64,000 bases of DNA, from contig CACOYM010000003.1 of NCBI GenBank assembly GCA_902631395.1, positions 86,436 to 150,435 on the forward strand, given 5' to 3'. The notes beneath the pieces were generated by a model, which was not told the DNA's origin, ran no database searches, and worked only from the letters and a program-made list of their open reading frames with translations. Both the position numbers and the translations under genes were made by a program. How positions within the stretch are numbered: the stretch's first letter is position 1; every line of letters starts with the position of its first letter. Shown one piece after another: positions 42,216 to 51,561 of the stretch. This DNA is from Halieaceae bacterium. Lineage in GTDB: Bacteria; Pseudomonadota; Gammaproteobacteria; Pseudomonadales; Halieaceae.

Positions 42216-43217
42216 ATGGCATCTAACGTAGATTTTGGTCTCTGGTACGACTTCCGAAATCCAGAGCCTTGGCAGATAGACTTTGAACAGTTTTATTCGG
42301 AGCGGCTGAATCAGATTTCCCGGGCCGAGACGATGGGTTTCGACTCGGTCTGGTTAACCGAGCACCACTTTTGTGATGACGGCTACACGCCGTCTCCATT
42401 AGTTATACATGCGGCCATCGCGGCAAGGACGGAGCGGATGCGTCTGGGCACCAACCTGATGCTACTGCCACTGGCAGACCCCGTGAGGATGGCTGAAGAC
42501 GCCGCAACGCTATCTTTGATCTCCGGGGGACGTTTTGATCTCGGTGTTGGTATCGGTTATCGGCAACTGGAGTTTGATCAATTTGGTCGTAAAATCTCTC
42601 ATCGCCCCAGCCTGGTTGAGGAAGGCATCGAAATTCTGCGACGCGCCTGGTCCGGTGAGCCGGTCAACTTTGAGGGCAAACGCTTCGCAGTCGGTGATCT
42701 TAAAATCACACCCAAGCCCAGTAGAGCTCCTCGGGTGCTATTAGGCGGCATGGCACCTCCCGCGATTGACCGCGCCGCGCGGATTGCGGACGGATTCCTC
42801 TGTACTGGCGGCATAGGGATGGATACATATGTGGAGTGCCTGCAGGCTAATGGCAAGGCACCCGAGGACGGGAATATCATCCTAGGTTGCTGGGCAATTA
42901 TCGCGGAGGATCCGGAAGCGGAAGCCGAGCGTGTTGGAGATTTCGTGTTGTATCAGTCCAACGAATATATTCGTTGGGGCGCCTTTGGCCCGCCGGACCA
43001 GACCCCGTTGTTCCCCGATGCCCGAACAGCCATGGAGAATGGCTTGTATGAGTTGTGGGATGCGGATACGGCTGTTGAAAAGCTGAGCGCGATGATGAAG
43101 CAGTACCCTCAGATTTCTGATATCCATTTCTGGGCACAGTTCCCCGGTGAGAGCGTGGATTCTGGTGATCGGCGAATGGCTTATATCGCAGAGAAGGTGT
43201 TACCTCGGCTGCGATAG
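42216..43217 (+). CDS. LLM-class (luciferase-like) flavin- or F420-dependent oxidoreductase
   Basis: This is a 333-residue TIM-barrel luciferase-like monooxygenase. Family features are LTEHHFCDDGYTPSPLV (about 48-65), RLGTNLMLLPLADPVRMAEDAATLSLISGGRFDLGVGIGY and GGMAPPAIDRAARIADGFL. LLM proteins use reduced FMN with O2, or F420/F420H2. The two classes are not separable by motif. An F420 operon in the same window makes the F420 option worth testing. It is the last gene of the lva-like operon, followed after 18 bp by the end of the convergent thioesterase gene. Confidence 0.9.
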   Translation: MASNVDFGLWYDFRNPEPWQIDFEQFYSERLNQISRAETMGFDSVWLTEHHFCDDGYTPSPLVIHAAIAARTERMRLGTNLMLLPLADPVRMAEDAATLSLISGGRFDLGVGIGYRQLEFDQFGRKISHRPSLVEEGIEILRRAWSGEPVNFEGKRFAVGDLKITPKPSRAPRVLLGGMAPPAIDRAARIADGFLCTGGIGMDTYVECLQANGKAPEDGNIILGCWAIIAEDPEAEAERVGDFVLYQSNEYIRWGAFGPPDQTPLFPDARTAMENGLYELWDADTAVEKLSAMMKQYPQISDIHFWAQFPGESVDSGDRRMAYIAEKVLPRLR

Positions 43218-43235
43218 GGAGTGGTGGCTGGCGCG

Positions 43236-43667
43236 CTAGGCGTCTGCTGGCTGGCGGCTCAGTTTGGCTACGGACTGAGCCGTGGCGACTATTTCGCCCT
43301 CTTCGTCTTGGATTTCGGCTTCAAGAAACGCGGTTTTGAAGGTGGCTCTCTTCACGCGGCCTGCAACCCGCAACGGCTGCTGCCCGCGGCAGACCCCGAT
43401 AAATTGCGTGGCGATGTCAAGAGATGCGATGCTGGAGATCGTGTCGTCTGTGCCGAACAAAGCGTGCGACATGGCTGCGTCTAGCATTGCCGTCACGAAC
43501 CCACCCTGTACCACGTCTCCGGAGTGGCAGTAATCCAAGGGGACTGTGAAGGTAAAGATGGCGCGTTGTGAATTCATGTCTAACTCCACAATGCTGCCGC
43601 CCAGCAGTTTGATGAAGTTGGGGGCCATCGCATTGAGTAGTTCAATGCGCTCAAGGGAGTAAGTCAT
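43236..43667 (-). CDS. PaaI-family hotdog thioesterase
   Basis: This is a 143-residue single-hotdog protein. The segment FTVPLDYCHSGDVVQGGFVTAMLDAAMSHALF (about 48-79) contains the GGF-x6-D helix that carries the catalytic residues in PaaI/YbgC-like thioesterases, and the sheet ends LRVAGRVKRATFKTAFLEAEI. It hydrolyses acyl- or aryl-CoA thioesters, often as a proofreading or CoA-recycling activity. It is convergent with the lva-like operon and divergent from the ModF-like gene over 107 bp. Confidence 0.9.
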   Translation of the reverse strand: MTYSLERIELLNAMAPNFIKLLGGSIVELDMNSQRAIFTFTVPLDYCHSGDVVQGGFVTAMLDAAMSHALFGTDDTISSIASLDIATQFIGVCRGQQPLRVAGRVKRATFKTAFLEAEIQDEEGEIVATAQSVAKLSRQPADA

Positions 43668-43774
43668 GGAAAGGTACCCAGGCGTTTCTGAGGCGCGCAG
43701 TGTAGCGGTAATTCAGCAGCAGGGCCTAGAAAAGGCGGCCGGCCTGGTGCCGACAGCTATCGATTGATGGACTA

Positions 43775-45184
43775 ATGGCTCATCCCTCAACCCTTATCCA
43801 CCTATCGGACTGCCAATGTGATGGATTGGACGTACTGGACTGGTCCATTCAGTCGGGAGATAGCTGGTGTGTTTTTGGGCACAATGGATCAGGTAAGCAA
43901 TTGATTAATAGTTTATTGGTCGGCGAGGTCACGCCATTCCGAGGCGTTGTTCAAAGAGCGCTCGATGTGGATCAGATCGGGCTCATATCCTTCGAGAAGC
44001 AGCAGGCGACCTACGAGGAGGAGATACGGCTTGCGGCCACGGATATCATTCCGGAAGACGAGTGGGGCACGCGAGTAGCCGAGTTTTTGCCCCAGACGCG
44101 GCTGAAAGACCCCCTTATCGATCAGCTGAAAATGCGCCATCGGCTGCAGGCCTTCTATCGAGAATTGAGCACCGGTGAGAGTCGCAAGCTCATGGTGCTG
44201 AAAGCGTTATTGGATGAGGCTGAGCTGCTCATTTGCGATAACCCCTTTGACAGCCTGGATCAAGGAATGGTGCAAGCTTTGAGCGAGACATTTCGTTTGG
44301 CTGTGGAGTCTGGTGTCGCTGTGATACTGCTACTAAGCAATCGCTCCGATATTCCAGATTGGGTAGAGAAGTTCGGTCATGTAGAGGCCGGGCTGCTCAC
44401 GGTGTTTGACGGTGCTCGCGATGCACAATTGGCCCGGCTGGAGGCGGCCATCGGCGCTGGAGCGATTGTTCAGCCGGGCATTCCAGAGTGTGCCATTCGG
44501 CTCGATGCCTATGACGCGCCTTACATTGCGGAGCTGAACCATTGCACGGTTCGCTACGGAGACCGAAATGTGCTCGATGCGCTCACGGTCAGACTTGCGC
44601 CGCTGCAACATACTCTGGTGACCGGGGAAAACGGTGCGGGTAAATCGACCTTGTTAGGGTTGATCACAGGCGATTGTATGCAGTGCTTCAGTAACGAAGT
44701 TAGTGTATTTGGCCATCGGCGGGGTACTGGTGAGTCGGTCTGGGATGTCAAGCGCCAGCTTGGACTGGTCAGTAACGATCTGCATCGACGCTACACGGTG
44801 CGCTGCGATGCCCTGTCGGTTGTCTGCTCCGGATTTTTTGACTCTATCGGGCTCTACGATACCCCGACAGAACCGCAGATTCGTATGGGGCGAGAATGGC
44901 TGCGGGCTGTGGACATGGCGGATCAGGCGCAGACACCGTTCCAGTCACTGAGCTATGGCGAGCAGCGCCTGGTGCTAATTGCGAGAGCCATGGTGAAGTC
45001 GCCGCTCTTGCTGGTGCTTGATGAGCCGACCCAGGGGCTCGATGAGCTCAACAGAAAGCGGGTTTTAGGTTTTATGTCCGCCATAGAGGCGCGGCAACAC
45101 AGCACCCTTTTGTTTGTGAGTCACCGCCAGGATGAGTTTCTGCCCCTGTTCAAACAGCACATTCATCTAACGCTAAGTCTTTAA
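43775..45184 (+). CDS. modF: Tandem ABC ATPase of the ModF/PhrA type, first domain degenerate
   Basis: This is a 469-residue protein with two ABC nucleotide-binding domains and no membrane segment. Domain 2 has an intact Walker [10 protein letters not shown] near residue 284, signature LSYGEQR and Walker [13 protein letters not shown]. Domain 1 is altered: Walker A reads GHNGSGKQ (residues 35-42), so the Mg-binding Ser/Thr is lost, and Walker B reads [12 protein letters not shown], so the catalytic glutamate is asparagine. ModF is an accessory ATPase linked to molybdate uptake or repair functions, with no clear biochemical role. No modABC genes are adjacent. It is divergent from the thioesterase and convergent with the next gene, overlapping it by 4 bp. 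Confidence 0.85.
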   Translation: MAHPSTLIHLSDCQCDGLDVLDWSIQSGDSWCVFGHNGSGKQLINSLLVGEVTPFRGVVQRALDVDQIGLISFEKQQATYEEEIRLAATDIIPEDEWGTRVAEFLPQTRLKDPLIDQLKMRHRLQAFYRELSTGESRKLMVLKALLDEAELLICDNPFDSLDQGMVQALSETFRLAVESGVAVILLLSNRSDIPDWVEKFGHVEAGLLTVFDGARDAQLARLEAAIGAGAIVQPGIPECAIRLDAYDAPYIAELNHCTVRYGDRNVLDALTVRLAPLQHTLVTGENGAGKSTLLGLITGDCMQCFSNEVSVFGHRRGTGESVWDVKRQLGLVSNDLHRRYTVRCDALSVVCSGFFDSIGLYDTPTEPQIRMGREWLRAVDMADQAQTPFQSLSYGEQRLVLIARAMVKSPLLLVLDEPTQGLDELNRKRVLGFMSAIEARQHSTLLFVSHRQDEFLPLFKQHIHLTLSL

Positions 45185-46365
45185 AACGCGGAGAGACCCG
45201 TTTGACTGCGACCTAGAATGAGTGCGTGCACATCGTGCGTGCCCTCATAGGTATTGACCACTTCAAGATTCACCATGTGGCGCATAATCGGGTAGTCATC
45301 CGAGATGCCGTTCCCCCCGAGCATGTCCCTAGCGTTGCGGGCAATATCCAGTGCCTTACCGCAGGAATTACGTTTGATCAGGCTGATGAGATCGGGTGAG
45401 ATCTCGCCGGCCGAAAGCATTTTTCCCGCCTGAAGGCAGCCTTGCAGGGCTAAACCGATCTCGGACTGCATGTCCGCTAACTTGAGCTGGATTAACTGTT
45501 TAGAGGCCAAAGGTACGCCAAATTGAGACCGATCAAGCGTGTACTGTCGCGCGTTATGCCAGCACTCTTCTGCAGCGCCCATAACGCCCCAGGCGATGCC
45601 GTAACGGGCATTGTTCAGGCAGCCAAAGGGACCCTTGAGACCCTCGACATTCGGCAGGTGGTTTTCCTCGGGAACAAAGACATTGTCCATGACAATCTCG
45701 CCCGTGATCGATGCCCGTAAAGCCAGCTTGCCCTCTATTTTTGGCGCGCTCAGTCCCTCCATGCCTTTTTCCAGAATAAAACCGCGGATCACGTCGTCCT
45801 CGGTTTTTGCCCAGACAATGAAAACGTCCGCCAGCGGACTGTTGCTGATCCACATCTTAGCGCCGGTTAATCGGTATCCGCCGTCGACGGCTTTAGCGCG
45901 AGTAACCATACCACCCGGATCGGAGCCATAGTCTGGCTCGGTGAGGCCGAAGCAGCCAATCCATTCACCGGTCGCCAACTTGGGAAGGTATTTCTCTCGT
46001 TGCTCCTCTGTGCCATAGGCGTAGATAGGATACATCACGAGAGAGGATTGCACGCTCATCATGGAGCGATAGCCTGAGTCCACGCGCTCGATTTCGCGCG
46101 CGATCAAGCCGTAGCAGACGTAATCAACACCGGGGCAGCCGTAGCCGTCGATTGTGGCACCCAACAGCCCCATTTCACCCATTTCGCGGAAGATATTGGG
46201 GTCGGTGCTCTCCTGTCGATAGGCCTCTTTGACCCGCGGTGCCAAAGCGCTTTGTGCATATTGTTGCGCGCTGTCTCTTACCATTCGCTGCTCCTCGGTG
46301 AGCTGCGAGTTGAGTTCAAACGGGTCTTGCCAGTTGAGTGGTGTCCAACGGGTTTTCGATGCCAT
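45181..46365 (-). CDS. Glutaryl-CoA dehydrogenase-like acyl-CoA dehydrogenase
   Basis: The start is ATG 46363-46365 (MASKTRW), giving 394 residues. The longer frame adds 27 weak residues that run through an AT-rich operator. The protein matches the glutaryl-CoA dehydrogenase branch: W-x5[14 protein letters not shown]3-DSA near the start, [17 protein letters not shown], and the C-terminal [23 protein letters not shown] and [16 protein letters not shown]. The arginine and glutamate of GCDH (R in NARYG, E in YEGTHD) are present, so decarboxylating oxidation of glutaryl-CoA to crotonyl-CoA is plausible. It is transcribed away from the GMC genes. The operator-like palindrome lies 28-47 bp upstream of the start. 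Confidence 0.92.
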   Translation of the reverse strand: MASKTRWTPLNWQDPFELNSQLTEEQRMVRDSAQQYAQSALAPRVKEAYRQESTDPNIFREMGEMGLLGATIDGYGCPGVDYVCYGLIAREIERVDSGYRSMMSVQSSLVMYPIYAYGTEEQREKYLPKLATGEWIGCFGLTEPDYGSDPGGMVTRAKAVDGGYRLTGAKMWISNSPLADVFIVWAKTEDDVIRGFILEKGMEGLSAPKIEGKLALRASITGEIVMDNVFVPEENHLPNVEGLKGPFGCLNNARYGIAWGVMGAAEECWHNARQYTLDRSQFGVPLASKQLIQLKLADMQSEIGLALQGCLQAGKMLSAGEISPDLISLIKRNSCGKALDIARNARDMLGGNGISDDYPIMRHMVNLEVVNTYEGTHDVHALILGRSQTGLSAF

Positions 46366-46392
46366 GCCTGAGGTCTCTGTCCGAAGTTTCTG

Positions 46393-46412
46393 ATATTTTA
46401 AGTTTAAAATAT
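46393..46412. promoter_or_regulatory. Perfect palindromic operator candidate upstream of the GCDH-like gene
   Basis: ATATTTTAAGTTTAAAATAT is a nine-base perfect inverted repeat around a two-base centre, 28 bp upstream of the start codon of the GCDH-like gene. The same TTTTAA-N3-TAAAA core recurs at 51502-51515, 52574-52589 and 53645-53660, each in a promoter region of a catabolic gene. This is a regulon site. The regulator is not identified in the window. Confidence 0.65.
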
Positions 46413-46446
46413 TATGACGGTTTCGAAAAGTAATGATCGTTCGCAC

Positions 46447-46864
46447 TTCACTTTTATATCGCTGAAATTGCCAACTTTACAGGCGAGCTGCTCCAGAAGG
46501 CTCAGGACGCTCGCAAGGCTGAAAAAGTGCGTGCCGACACAGCGCTCTGGCCTGTTGGTGACCGCTGCAAGCCTTGGCGCCTGAGGTGGTTAGCCAAATT
46601 GGGCGGTATCTGCTGCGGCGGTGGAAGCCCGCTCAGTGGATGTTAAAATAACGATCTCTGCGCTGTTATTAGCTGCAGCCTCAGGCGCATTTGACACGCC
46701 CTGCCTCGCATTGGGGGGGCCGGCTTTTACTCTCGGTTAACCAACTACATTTGTTCCAATGCGGTAAGTCAACGAAAAGCTAACTTGAGTTGTTTTACCG
46801 TTATCTCTCTGGAGGCTCCTGGCTTCAAAACCCTGGTGGATGGATCTGGGCAAACGCGCTGCTA
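46447..46864. other. Intergenic stretch without a recognised gene
   Basis: These are about 420 bp between the GCDH-like gene's promoter region and the end of the GMC gene. No ORF with a ribosome site is visible. There are short coding-like segments such as a run near 46490-46560 reading like a basic, Ala-rich peptide, but none is assignable. A poly-G patch lies at 46712-46719. No terminator-type hairpin with T-run is visible for the genes that end here. Confidence 0.5.
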
Positions 46865-48415
46865 CTAGTTGATCGATAGTATGTGATCTGCCTGACGAGA
46901 CGCCAGTGCAGTAATCGTAAACGTAGGGTTCACCGCGCCACTACTTGGAAACAATGCGGGTCCCGCCACGTAGAGGTTGTCGGTGTCGTGCACCCTACCG
47001 AAAGCATCGGTCACGGATTCTTCGGGGTTGCTGCCCATGACGGCGCCGCCCATGTGATGTTGGCCGATGCGCGGGCCAGCCCAGACTTCTGAGGCCCCTG
47101 CCGCTCGCAAAATATCCGCGCCCTCTGACATCCGTTGGGTGCACCTAGCTGCTGCAGATGGCTCTAAATCATGATGCGCATGAGCATGGGCAATGCCGTC
47201 ACGGTCCAACCGGTCGCTTAAGGTGATACGGTTTTCGGGTAGAGGAATGTCCTCACAGACCACTGTCATATTGCCCAAATGGCGCGAAGCTCGCTTTAGC
47301 CACGGTTCTAGTTCCGCTCCGAATATGTCTGGTCTATTAGTACCGTATCCGAGCAAGTCATGTGGCTTGATCGCGTGCCCGATCATCCACTGGCTTGAGC
47401 CAAAGCCACCTGCGGCGTCCTTTTCGTCGTAGTCATCGTGGCTTAGAAGCTGCCCTGCTGTAACACCTTGATGTGGATAAGTTTCCTCGTCGAATAACCC
47501 GAAAATTGTCCCTGCGGGATGCGTCATTAAGTAGCGACCTAGTTTGTCAGAGTGGTTTCCGGGTGCGGAGTGCTGCTCCGTTGCTGAGCTAAGAAGAATA
47601 CGCACCGACTGCACGGCAAACGCGGCGACGATGATGCGGTCAGCTTGCATGGTTTTGCGTTCGCCATCCTGCAGATACTCAACAGACTCAACGCGTTGGG
47701 TATTGTTAGCGTCACGGATTACACGAGATACCCGTGCGTTGTGCTCTAGTAGCGCGCCGGCTGCGAGTGCGCGTGGCAGCCAGACTGCGAGCGGGTTACC
47801 TAACGCGCCTATCGAGCAACCGGAGTCACACCAGCCGTCGTAGTGGCAGGCCGGCCTTCCTTGATAAGGCTCGCTATTGATGGCTAGGGGAAGTGGCGAC
47901 GTGTGACGACCTGTTTTCGCAAACCCTTTCGCAAGAACGCGGGACTGGGCAAATAGTGGTAAGGGAGGCATAGGGTAGGGCGCACCTTGAGGCCGCCATC
48001 GCTCTTTTACACTATCTCCGCTTAGTCCAATCTCTGCCTGAACCTGATCGTAATAAGGGGCAAGCTCTTCATAGTTCAGCGGCCAGTCGAGCCCTACTCC
48101 GTGATCGCTGCTGAGCGAAAAATCTCCTTCGTGCATCCGCAGCCAAACACCGTAGTGATGAAGAGCAGAGCCCCCGGTGCCCGTGCCTGCGTTGAATGCG
48201 TGGCCGATTTTGTGGTTACCAGATTCAGATACCGCGGGTTCCGACCATTTCAATTTTCTAGCCCAGATTTGGGAACTGACGAGGTCGCCTAGTTTACGCT
48301 CAGGACCGGCTTCTAAGATGCTGACCGACTTGCCGCCTTCGGCCAATCGAGCAGCCAGCGTCAGTCCTGCGGCTCCTGCGCCGACGATGATGACATCACA
48401 GTTTTTGCTCACCAT
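46865..48415 (-). CDS. GMC-family FAD oxidoreductase
   Basis: This is a 516-residue glucose-methanol-choline oxidoreductase. FAD motif GAGAAGLTLAARLAEGG is at residues 11-27, SVSILEAGPERK follows, and GTGTGGSALHHYGVW is the GMC signature 1 region. The C-terminal DTDNLYVAGPALFPSSGAVNPTFTITALA carries the FAD and active-site asparagine region. It should oxidise a primary or secondary alcohol or polyol. It is paired with a small Tat-signal subunit immediately upstream (start 48413-48415 overlaps the small gene's end at 48409), as in gluconate/fructose 2-dehydrogenases. No cytochrome c subunit gene is present in the neighbourhood. Confidence 0.92.
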   Translation of the reverse strand: MVSKNCDVIIVGAGAAGLTLAARLAEGGKSVSILEAGPERKLGDLVSSQIWARKLKWSEPAVSESGNHKIGHAFNAGTGTGGSALHHYGVWLRMHEGDFSLSSDHGVGLDWPLNYEELAPYYDQVQAEIGLSGDSVKERWRPQGAPYPMPPLPLFAQSRVLAKGFAKTGRHTSPLPLAINSEPYQGRPACHYDGWCDSGCSIGALGNPLAVWLPRALAAGALLEHNARVSRVIRDANNTQRVESVEYLQDGERKTMQADRIIVAAFAVQSVRILLSSATEQHSAPGNHSDKLGRYLMTHPAGTIFGLFDEETYPHQGVTAGQLLSHDDYDEKDAAGGFGSSQWMIGHAIKPHDLLGYGTNRPDIFGAELEPWLKRASRHLGNMTVVCEDIPLPENRITLSDRLDRDGIAHAHAHHDLEPSAAARCTQRMSEGADILRAAGASEVWAGPRIGQHHMGGAVMGSNPEESVTDAFGRVHDTDNLYVAGPALFPSSGAVNPTFTITALASRQADHILSIN

Positions 48416-48939
48416 GGTTTATCAGGTTTGATTTGTGCCATGTAGGGAATTCCAAGCCTTTCGAAACCCTCCGGAGTGCCATAGGTAACGTCTAGGGCAT
48501 CAGCGCGCAGAACGAAAAGCACGTAGCTCGCCGGGGGGCCGGCCCATCCAGATAGAGAGTCAGAGGCCATATTGGTGGCGAATGTCTGCATCGAGTTTTT
48601 GTCACCAGCCAGCGAAATCACGTTATCCGCCGCCGCTCGATAGAATTCAGTTTGAGCAGGGGTATCTACCCCCAAATATTTGCCGATCAACAAGGATTCA
48701 TCACCAGCTTGCAGCTGCAGATCAATGTAGGCTGCGATACCTGCATCTGCGGCGCCGGGCACCAAGGCGTCCCCCAGTATTGATAACGCCTTGCATTGTT
48801 CGGGGGAGAGGACCTGTGGGTCAAATACCCGTGCCTCAGCCTCTCGCGGGGTGAGCCACAACCACTGGCCGGCAACTATAAAAAAGCCCGCAGTAGTGCC
48901 GCGGGCTAAAAGATGTCTCCGACTTAGCGGTGCGGGCAT
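48409..48939 (-). CDS. Gluconate 2-dehydrogenase subunit 3-like protein with Tat signal
   Basis: This is a 176-residue protein with SRRHLLARGTTAGFF at residues 6-20, a twin-arginine leader, and a body starting VLSPEQCKALSILGDALVPGA that fits the gluconate 2-dehydrogenase subunit 3 family. It chaperones export of the catalytic GMC subunit through the Tat pathway. Its end overlaps the GMC gene start by 7 bp, and its start overlaps the end of the TonB receptor gene by one base. A TonB receptor, Tat subunit and GMC operon is thus plausible, coupling uptake and periplasmic oxidation of one substrate. Confidence 0.9.
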   Translation of the reverse strand: MPAPLSRRHLLARGTTAGFFIVAGQWLWLTPREAEARVFDPQVLSPEQCKALSILGDALVPGAADAGIAAYIDLQLQAGDESLLIGKYLGVDTPAQTEFYRAAADNVISLAGDKNSMQTFATNMASDSLSGWAGPPASYVLFVLRADALDVTYGTPEGFERLGIPYMAQIKPDKPW

Positions 48940-51416
48940 CAGAAGTCCTTTCGCACACTCACGGAGTAGTACCGCGGCGCGCGGTAGGCCACTTCGTTAC
49001 ACCCACAGAGGGTGGCTAGGTCGAAGCCTTGAACCCCAGGGCGCTCATCGCCTAGGTTGCGAGCGGCGAGCGTGGCTGTCCATCCGTTTGTTTCGTAGCT
49101 AATTAGTGCGTTGGCCACCGTATAGCTGTCAAACTTGTCTGCGTCGAAGTTTCTTAAGTTGTAGTAAAATTCATCAGAATAACTGACATCGGCTTGTACA
49201 GCGATCTCTCCACCTAGTGCATCGAAAGCGTAACGGATCAAGCCGGTCGCTTGGAATTCCGGAGCGTATGTGGGATCAACGTCGGAGGAAGGTAGGGGTG
49301 AGCCGTTGCGCAAGCTAACATCCTTGACCGTAGCATCGAAGTACGCAGCATTGAACAGCAGATCGAGGCCAGGCATAGGTGAACTCTGGATCTCAATCTC
49401 TGCGCCGTAATTGTCTGCATCTCGGTTGATCACGACGCCGCCCACACCCACGAAAAGGAACGCTTGATAATCCGCATAGTCGTAGTAGAAAACCGAGCCG
49501 TTGATACGCGTTAGGCCGCCACCGAGGGTAGCTTTAAATCCTCCCTCGTAGGAGGTAAGTACTTCTTCGTCATAAGGCAATGATCCCGGGCCGCCAGCAC
49601 CATAAAAAGCACCAAGTAGCGGCGCGTTGTAACTCCCGGCCTTTACGCCGCGGTTTACCCCACCGTATAGCATCAGGTCGTCAGACATGTCATAGGTCAG
49701 TTGAAGCTTCCCAGTCCAGTAGCTTTCTGAGATGTCGTCGGTGTACTCCACGCCAGTTCCAGGGAAGCACTGGCTGGCATCCCGGAAGCAGGGATGCGTA
49801 TTCACCACGAACGAAGATTCTGACGGCGCGACTCCGATATTCAACTCGAAGTCTTTCTCTTCTCGCATTGCGCGCAGGCCGCCAATCAGTGTCAGGCGAT
49901 CTGAGAGGTCATATTCCATTTGGCCGAAGATGCTGTAGGAATCCGTCTCCAATCCGGCTGTAGTACCCACATCGATCGGGACGCCACCAAATACGTCAGC
50001 AAATGATCTTTGAGGTCCCTTGAGACCGTTGTCAGACTCGGAGTCGATGTTAAGATAGTATACGCCGGCCACCCAACGAGACCGGTCCGTTTCGCCGCTC
50101 AGCCGGAACTCCTGAGTAAAGCTGGTGGCGTCGACCGCAGCATAGTTAGCTAACTGATTAACGGGCGCAGAATCGACGTCAATGAACAACAACTTCTCGT
50201 AGTCTTTGTGATCGGTGATCGAGACAAAGTTCATCCCATTAGACAGCTCGTAGCTGATTTTAAAATTGATGCCTGAGTTTTCAGTGCTGCCCTGATCGGC
50301 AAAAGCGAAGTCACCTGAGAAGGTGAAGTCGTCGCCGTCGGGGTCAAGGTAACCGAAGAAGTCAGCACCCGGGGCCAAACGCCCTGGCAGACCGCCGCCG
50401 CCGCCAGGCAGCCACTGGTCTCCATCCTCAATGTCTCCTCCGGCATCAAGTCCGGTGTCGTTTCCATTGGCATCATAAAGTGCTGAGAGGCGACTCTCGC
50501 CCGCAGGAGTGTTAATCACGTTGATCAGCTCTGGCGGTGTATTGGGGTTGCCGTCATGATCCTGTGCAATCGCGAAGGTGGATTTGCTTTGATATGGCCC
50601 CGTGGCTACCTCGCTGTCTGAGTAGTTAAAGCTTAAATCCATGCGCAACCTGTCATTTGGCTCAAATGCCAAACGAATCCGCGCCGCCATCGTATCGTCA
50701 TCCCCGAGGTCGGCTCCTGCGCCCGGACCGGGATCCCCGAGGAAAGGAAGTTGATCGGCATTGCTATACAGGTTTTCCAAGTATGGGTCCTGATCGCTGT
50801 AGCGAATCGCTGCGCGTGCGGCAAAGGTGTCAGTGAGTGGACCACCTATGGCGGCTTCGACGACGGTTCGATTCGCGTTGTTGGGCACGTCGAACTGTCC
50901 AAACTCCACATCGACGTAGCCTTCCGCACCCTCGAATGATGGTGCGTTGGATATGAAGTGCACTAGACCACCCGTTGCGTTACGTCCAAACAGTGTGCCT
51001 TGGGGGCCCTTAAGAATTTCGACCCTGTTGATGTCGAATGCTGCAAAGGTTTGCGCCTGCGCAACCGCAATATATCCCTCGTCTAGATAAACTGCGTTTG
51101 GCGCTTCAATGATGTCATTGAAGTCATTTTGGGTCACGCCACGGATTGAGAATTGTGTGTTTTGCCCAGCCAAGTTGCCGGAGATATGGACCCCCGGAGA
51201 AAATGCCGCGATGTCAAAGCTTTCGGATACGCCTAAGGTGTTCATTTGTCGACCGGTAAACGCATTGATTGCTATCGGGACTTCTTGCAAATTCTGTTCA
51301 CGCTTCTGCGCGACGACGACGACCTCTTCCAAAACGCTTTGCGCGAAGACTGGGTTGACTAAGGTGGCGCCTGCTATAGCACTAGCCAGCGTTGTGCGAA
51401 GAATGCGGTTGTTCAT
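48939..51416 (-). CDS. TonB-dependent outer-membrane receptor (second)
   Basis: I start at ATG 51414-51416 (GGAG 7 bp upstream), giving 825 residues. The ten extra upstream codons are not supported. Signal peptide to about residue 26 (PVFAQS), TonB-box-like LEEVVVVAQKREQN, plug with LKGPQGTLFGRNATGG, and a barrel ending YYSVSVRKDF with the terminal phenylalanine of outer-membrane barrels. It is a long Caulobacter-type receptor and the first gene of the operon with the GMC pair. An operator-like site at 51501-51516 lies 85-100 bp upstream of its start. Confidence 0.93.
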   Translation of the reverse strand: MNNRILRTTLASAIAGATLVNPVFAQSVLEEVVVVAQKREQNLQEVPIAINAFTGRQMNTLGVSESFDIAAFSPGVHISGNLAGQNTQFSIRGVTQNDFNDIIEAPNAVYLDEGYIAVAQAQTFAAFDINRVEILKGPQGTLFGRNATGGLVHFISNAPSFEGAEGYVDVEFGQFDVPNNANRTVVEAAIGGPLTDTFAARAAIRYSDQDPYLENLYSNADQLPFLGDPGPGAGADLGDDDTMAARIRLAFEPNDRLRMDLSFNYSDSEVATGPYQSKSTFAIAQDHDGNPNTPPELINVINTPAGESRLSALYDANGNDTGLDAGGDIEDGDQWLPGGGGGLPGRLAPGADFFGYLDPDGDDFTFSGDFAFADQGSTENSGINFKISYELSNGMNFVSITDHKDYEKLLFIDVDSAPVNQLANYAAVDATSFTQEFRLSGETDRSRWVAGVYYLNIDSESDNGLKGPQRSFADVFGGVPIDVGTTAGLETDSYSIFGQMEYDLSDRLTLIGGLRAMREEKDFELNIGVAPSESSFVVNTHPCFRDASQCFPGTGVEYTDDISESYWTGKLQLTYDMSDDLMLYGGVNRGVKAGSYNAPLLGAFYGAGGPGSLPYDEEVLTSYEGGFKATLGGGLTRINGSVFYYDYADYQAFLFVGVGGVVINRDADNYGAEIEIQSSPMPGLDLLFNAAYFDATVKDVSLRNGSPLPSSDVDPTYAPEFQATGLIRYAFDALGGEIAVQADVSYSDEFYYNLRNFDADKFDSYTVANALISYETNGWTATLAARNLGDERPGVQGFDLATLCGCNEVAYRAPRYYSVSVRKDF

Positions 51417-51500
51417 ATGGATGCTCCGTTTTGGATCTGTAGACACACTAACCGATCACTTTAAAACATTGTCATGCAATCCAAGACCGGATCGCAAGAT

Positions 51501-51516
51501 GTTTTAACCCTAAAAT
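51501..51516. promoter_or_regulatory. Operator-like site of the AT-rich family, upstream of the second TonB receptor
   Basis: GTTTTAACCCTAAAAT has the TTTTAA-N3-TAAAA core of the family, though the centre is CCC and not the GT-containing core of the other sites. It lies upstream of the TonB receptor gene and of the MDR gene (which ends 61 bp after it). A related half site, ACTTTAAAACATTG, is near 51459. As the weakest of the four sites it may have lower affinity. Confidence 0.45.
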
Positions 51517-51561
51517 GATTGATCGTTGATTTCAGCACCAAGGCTTTTGAGGTAGGTCGAG

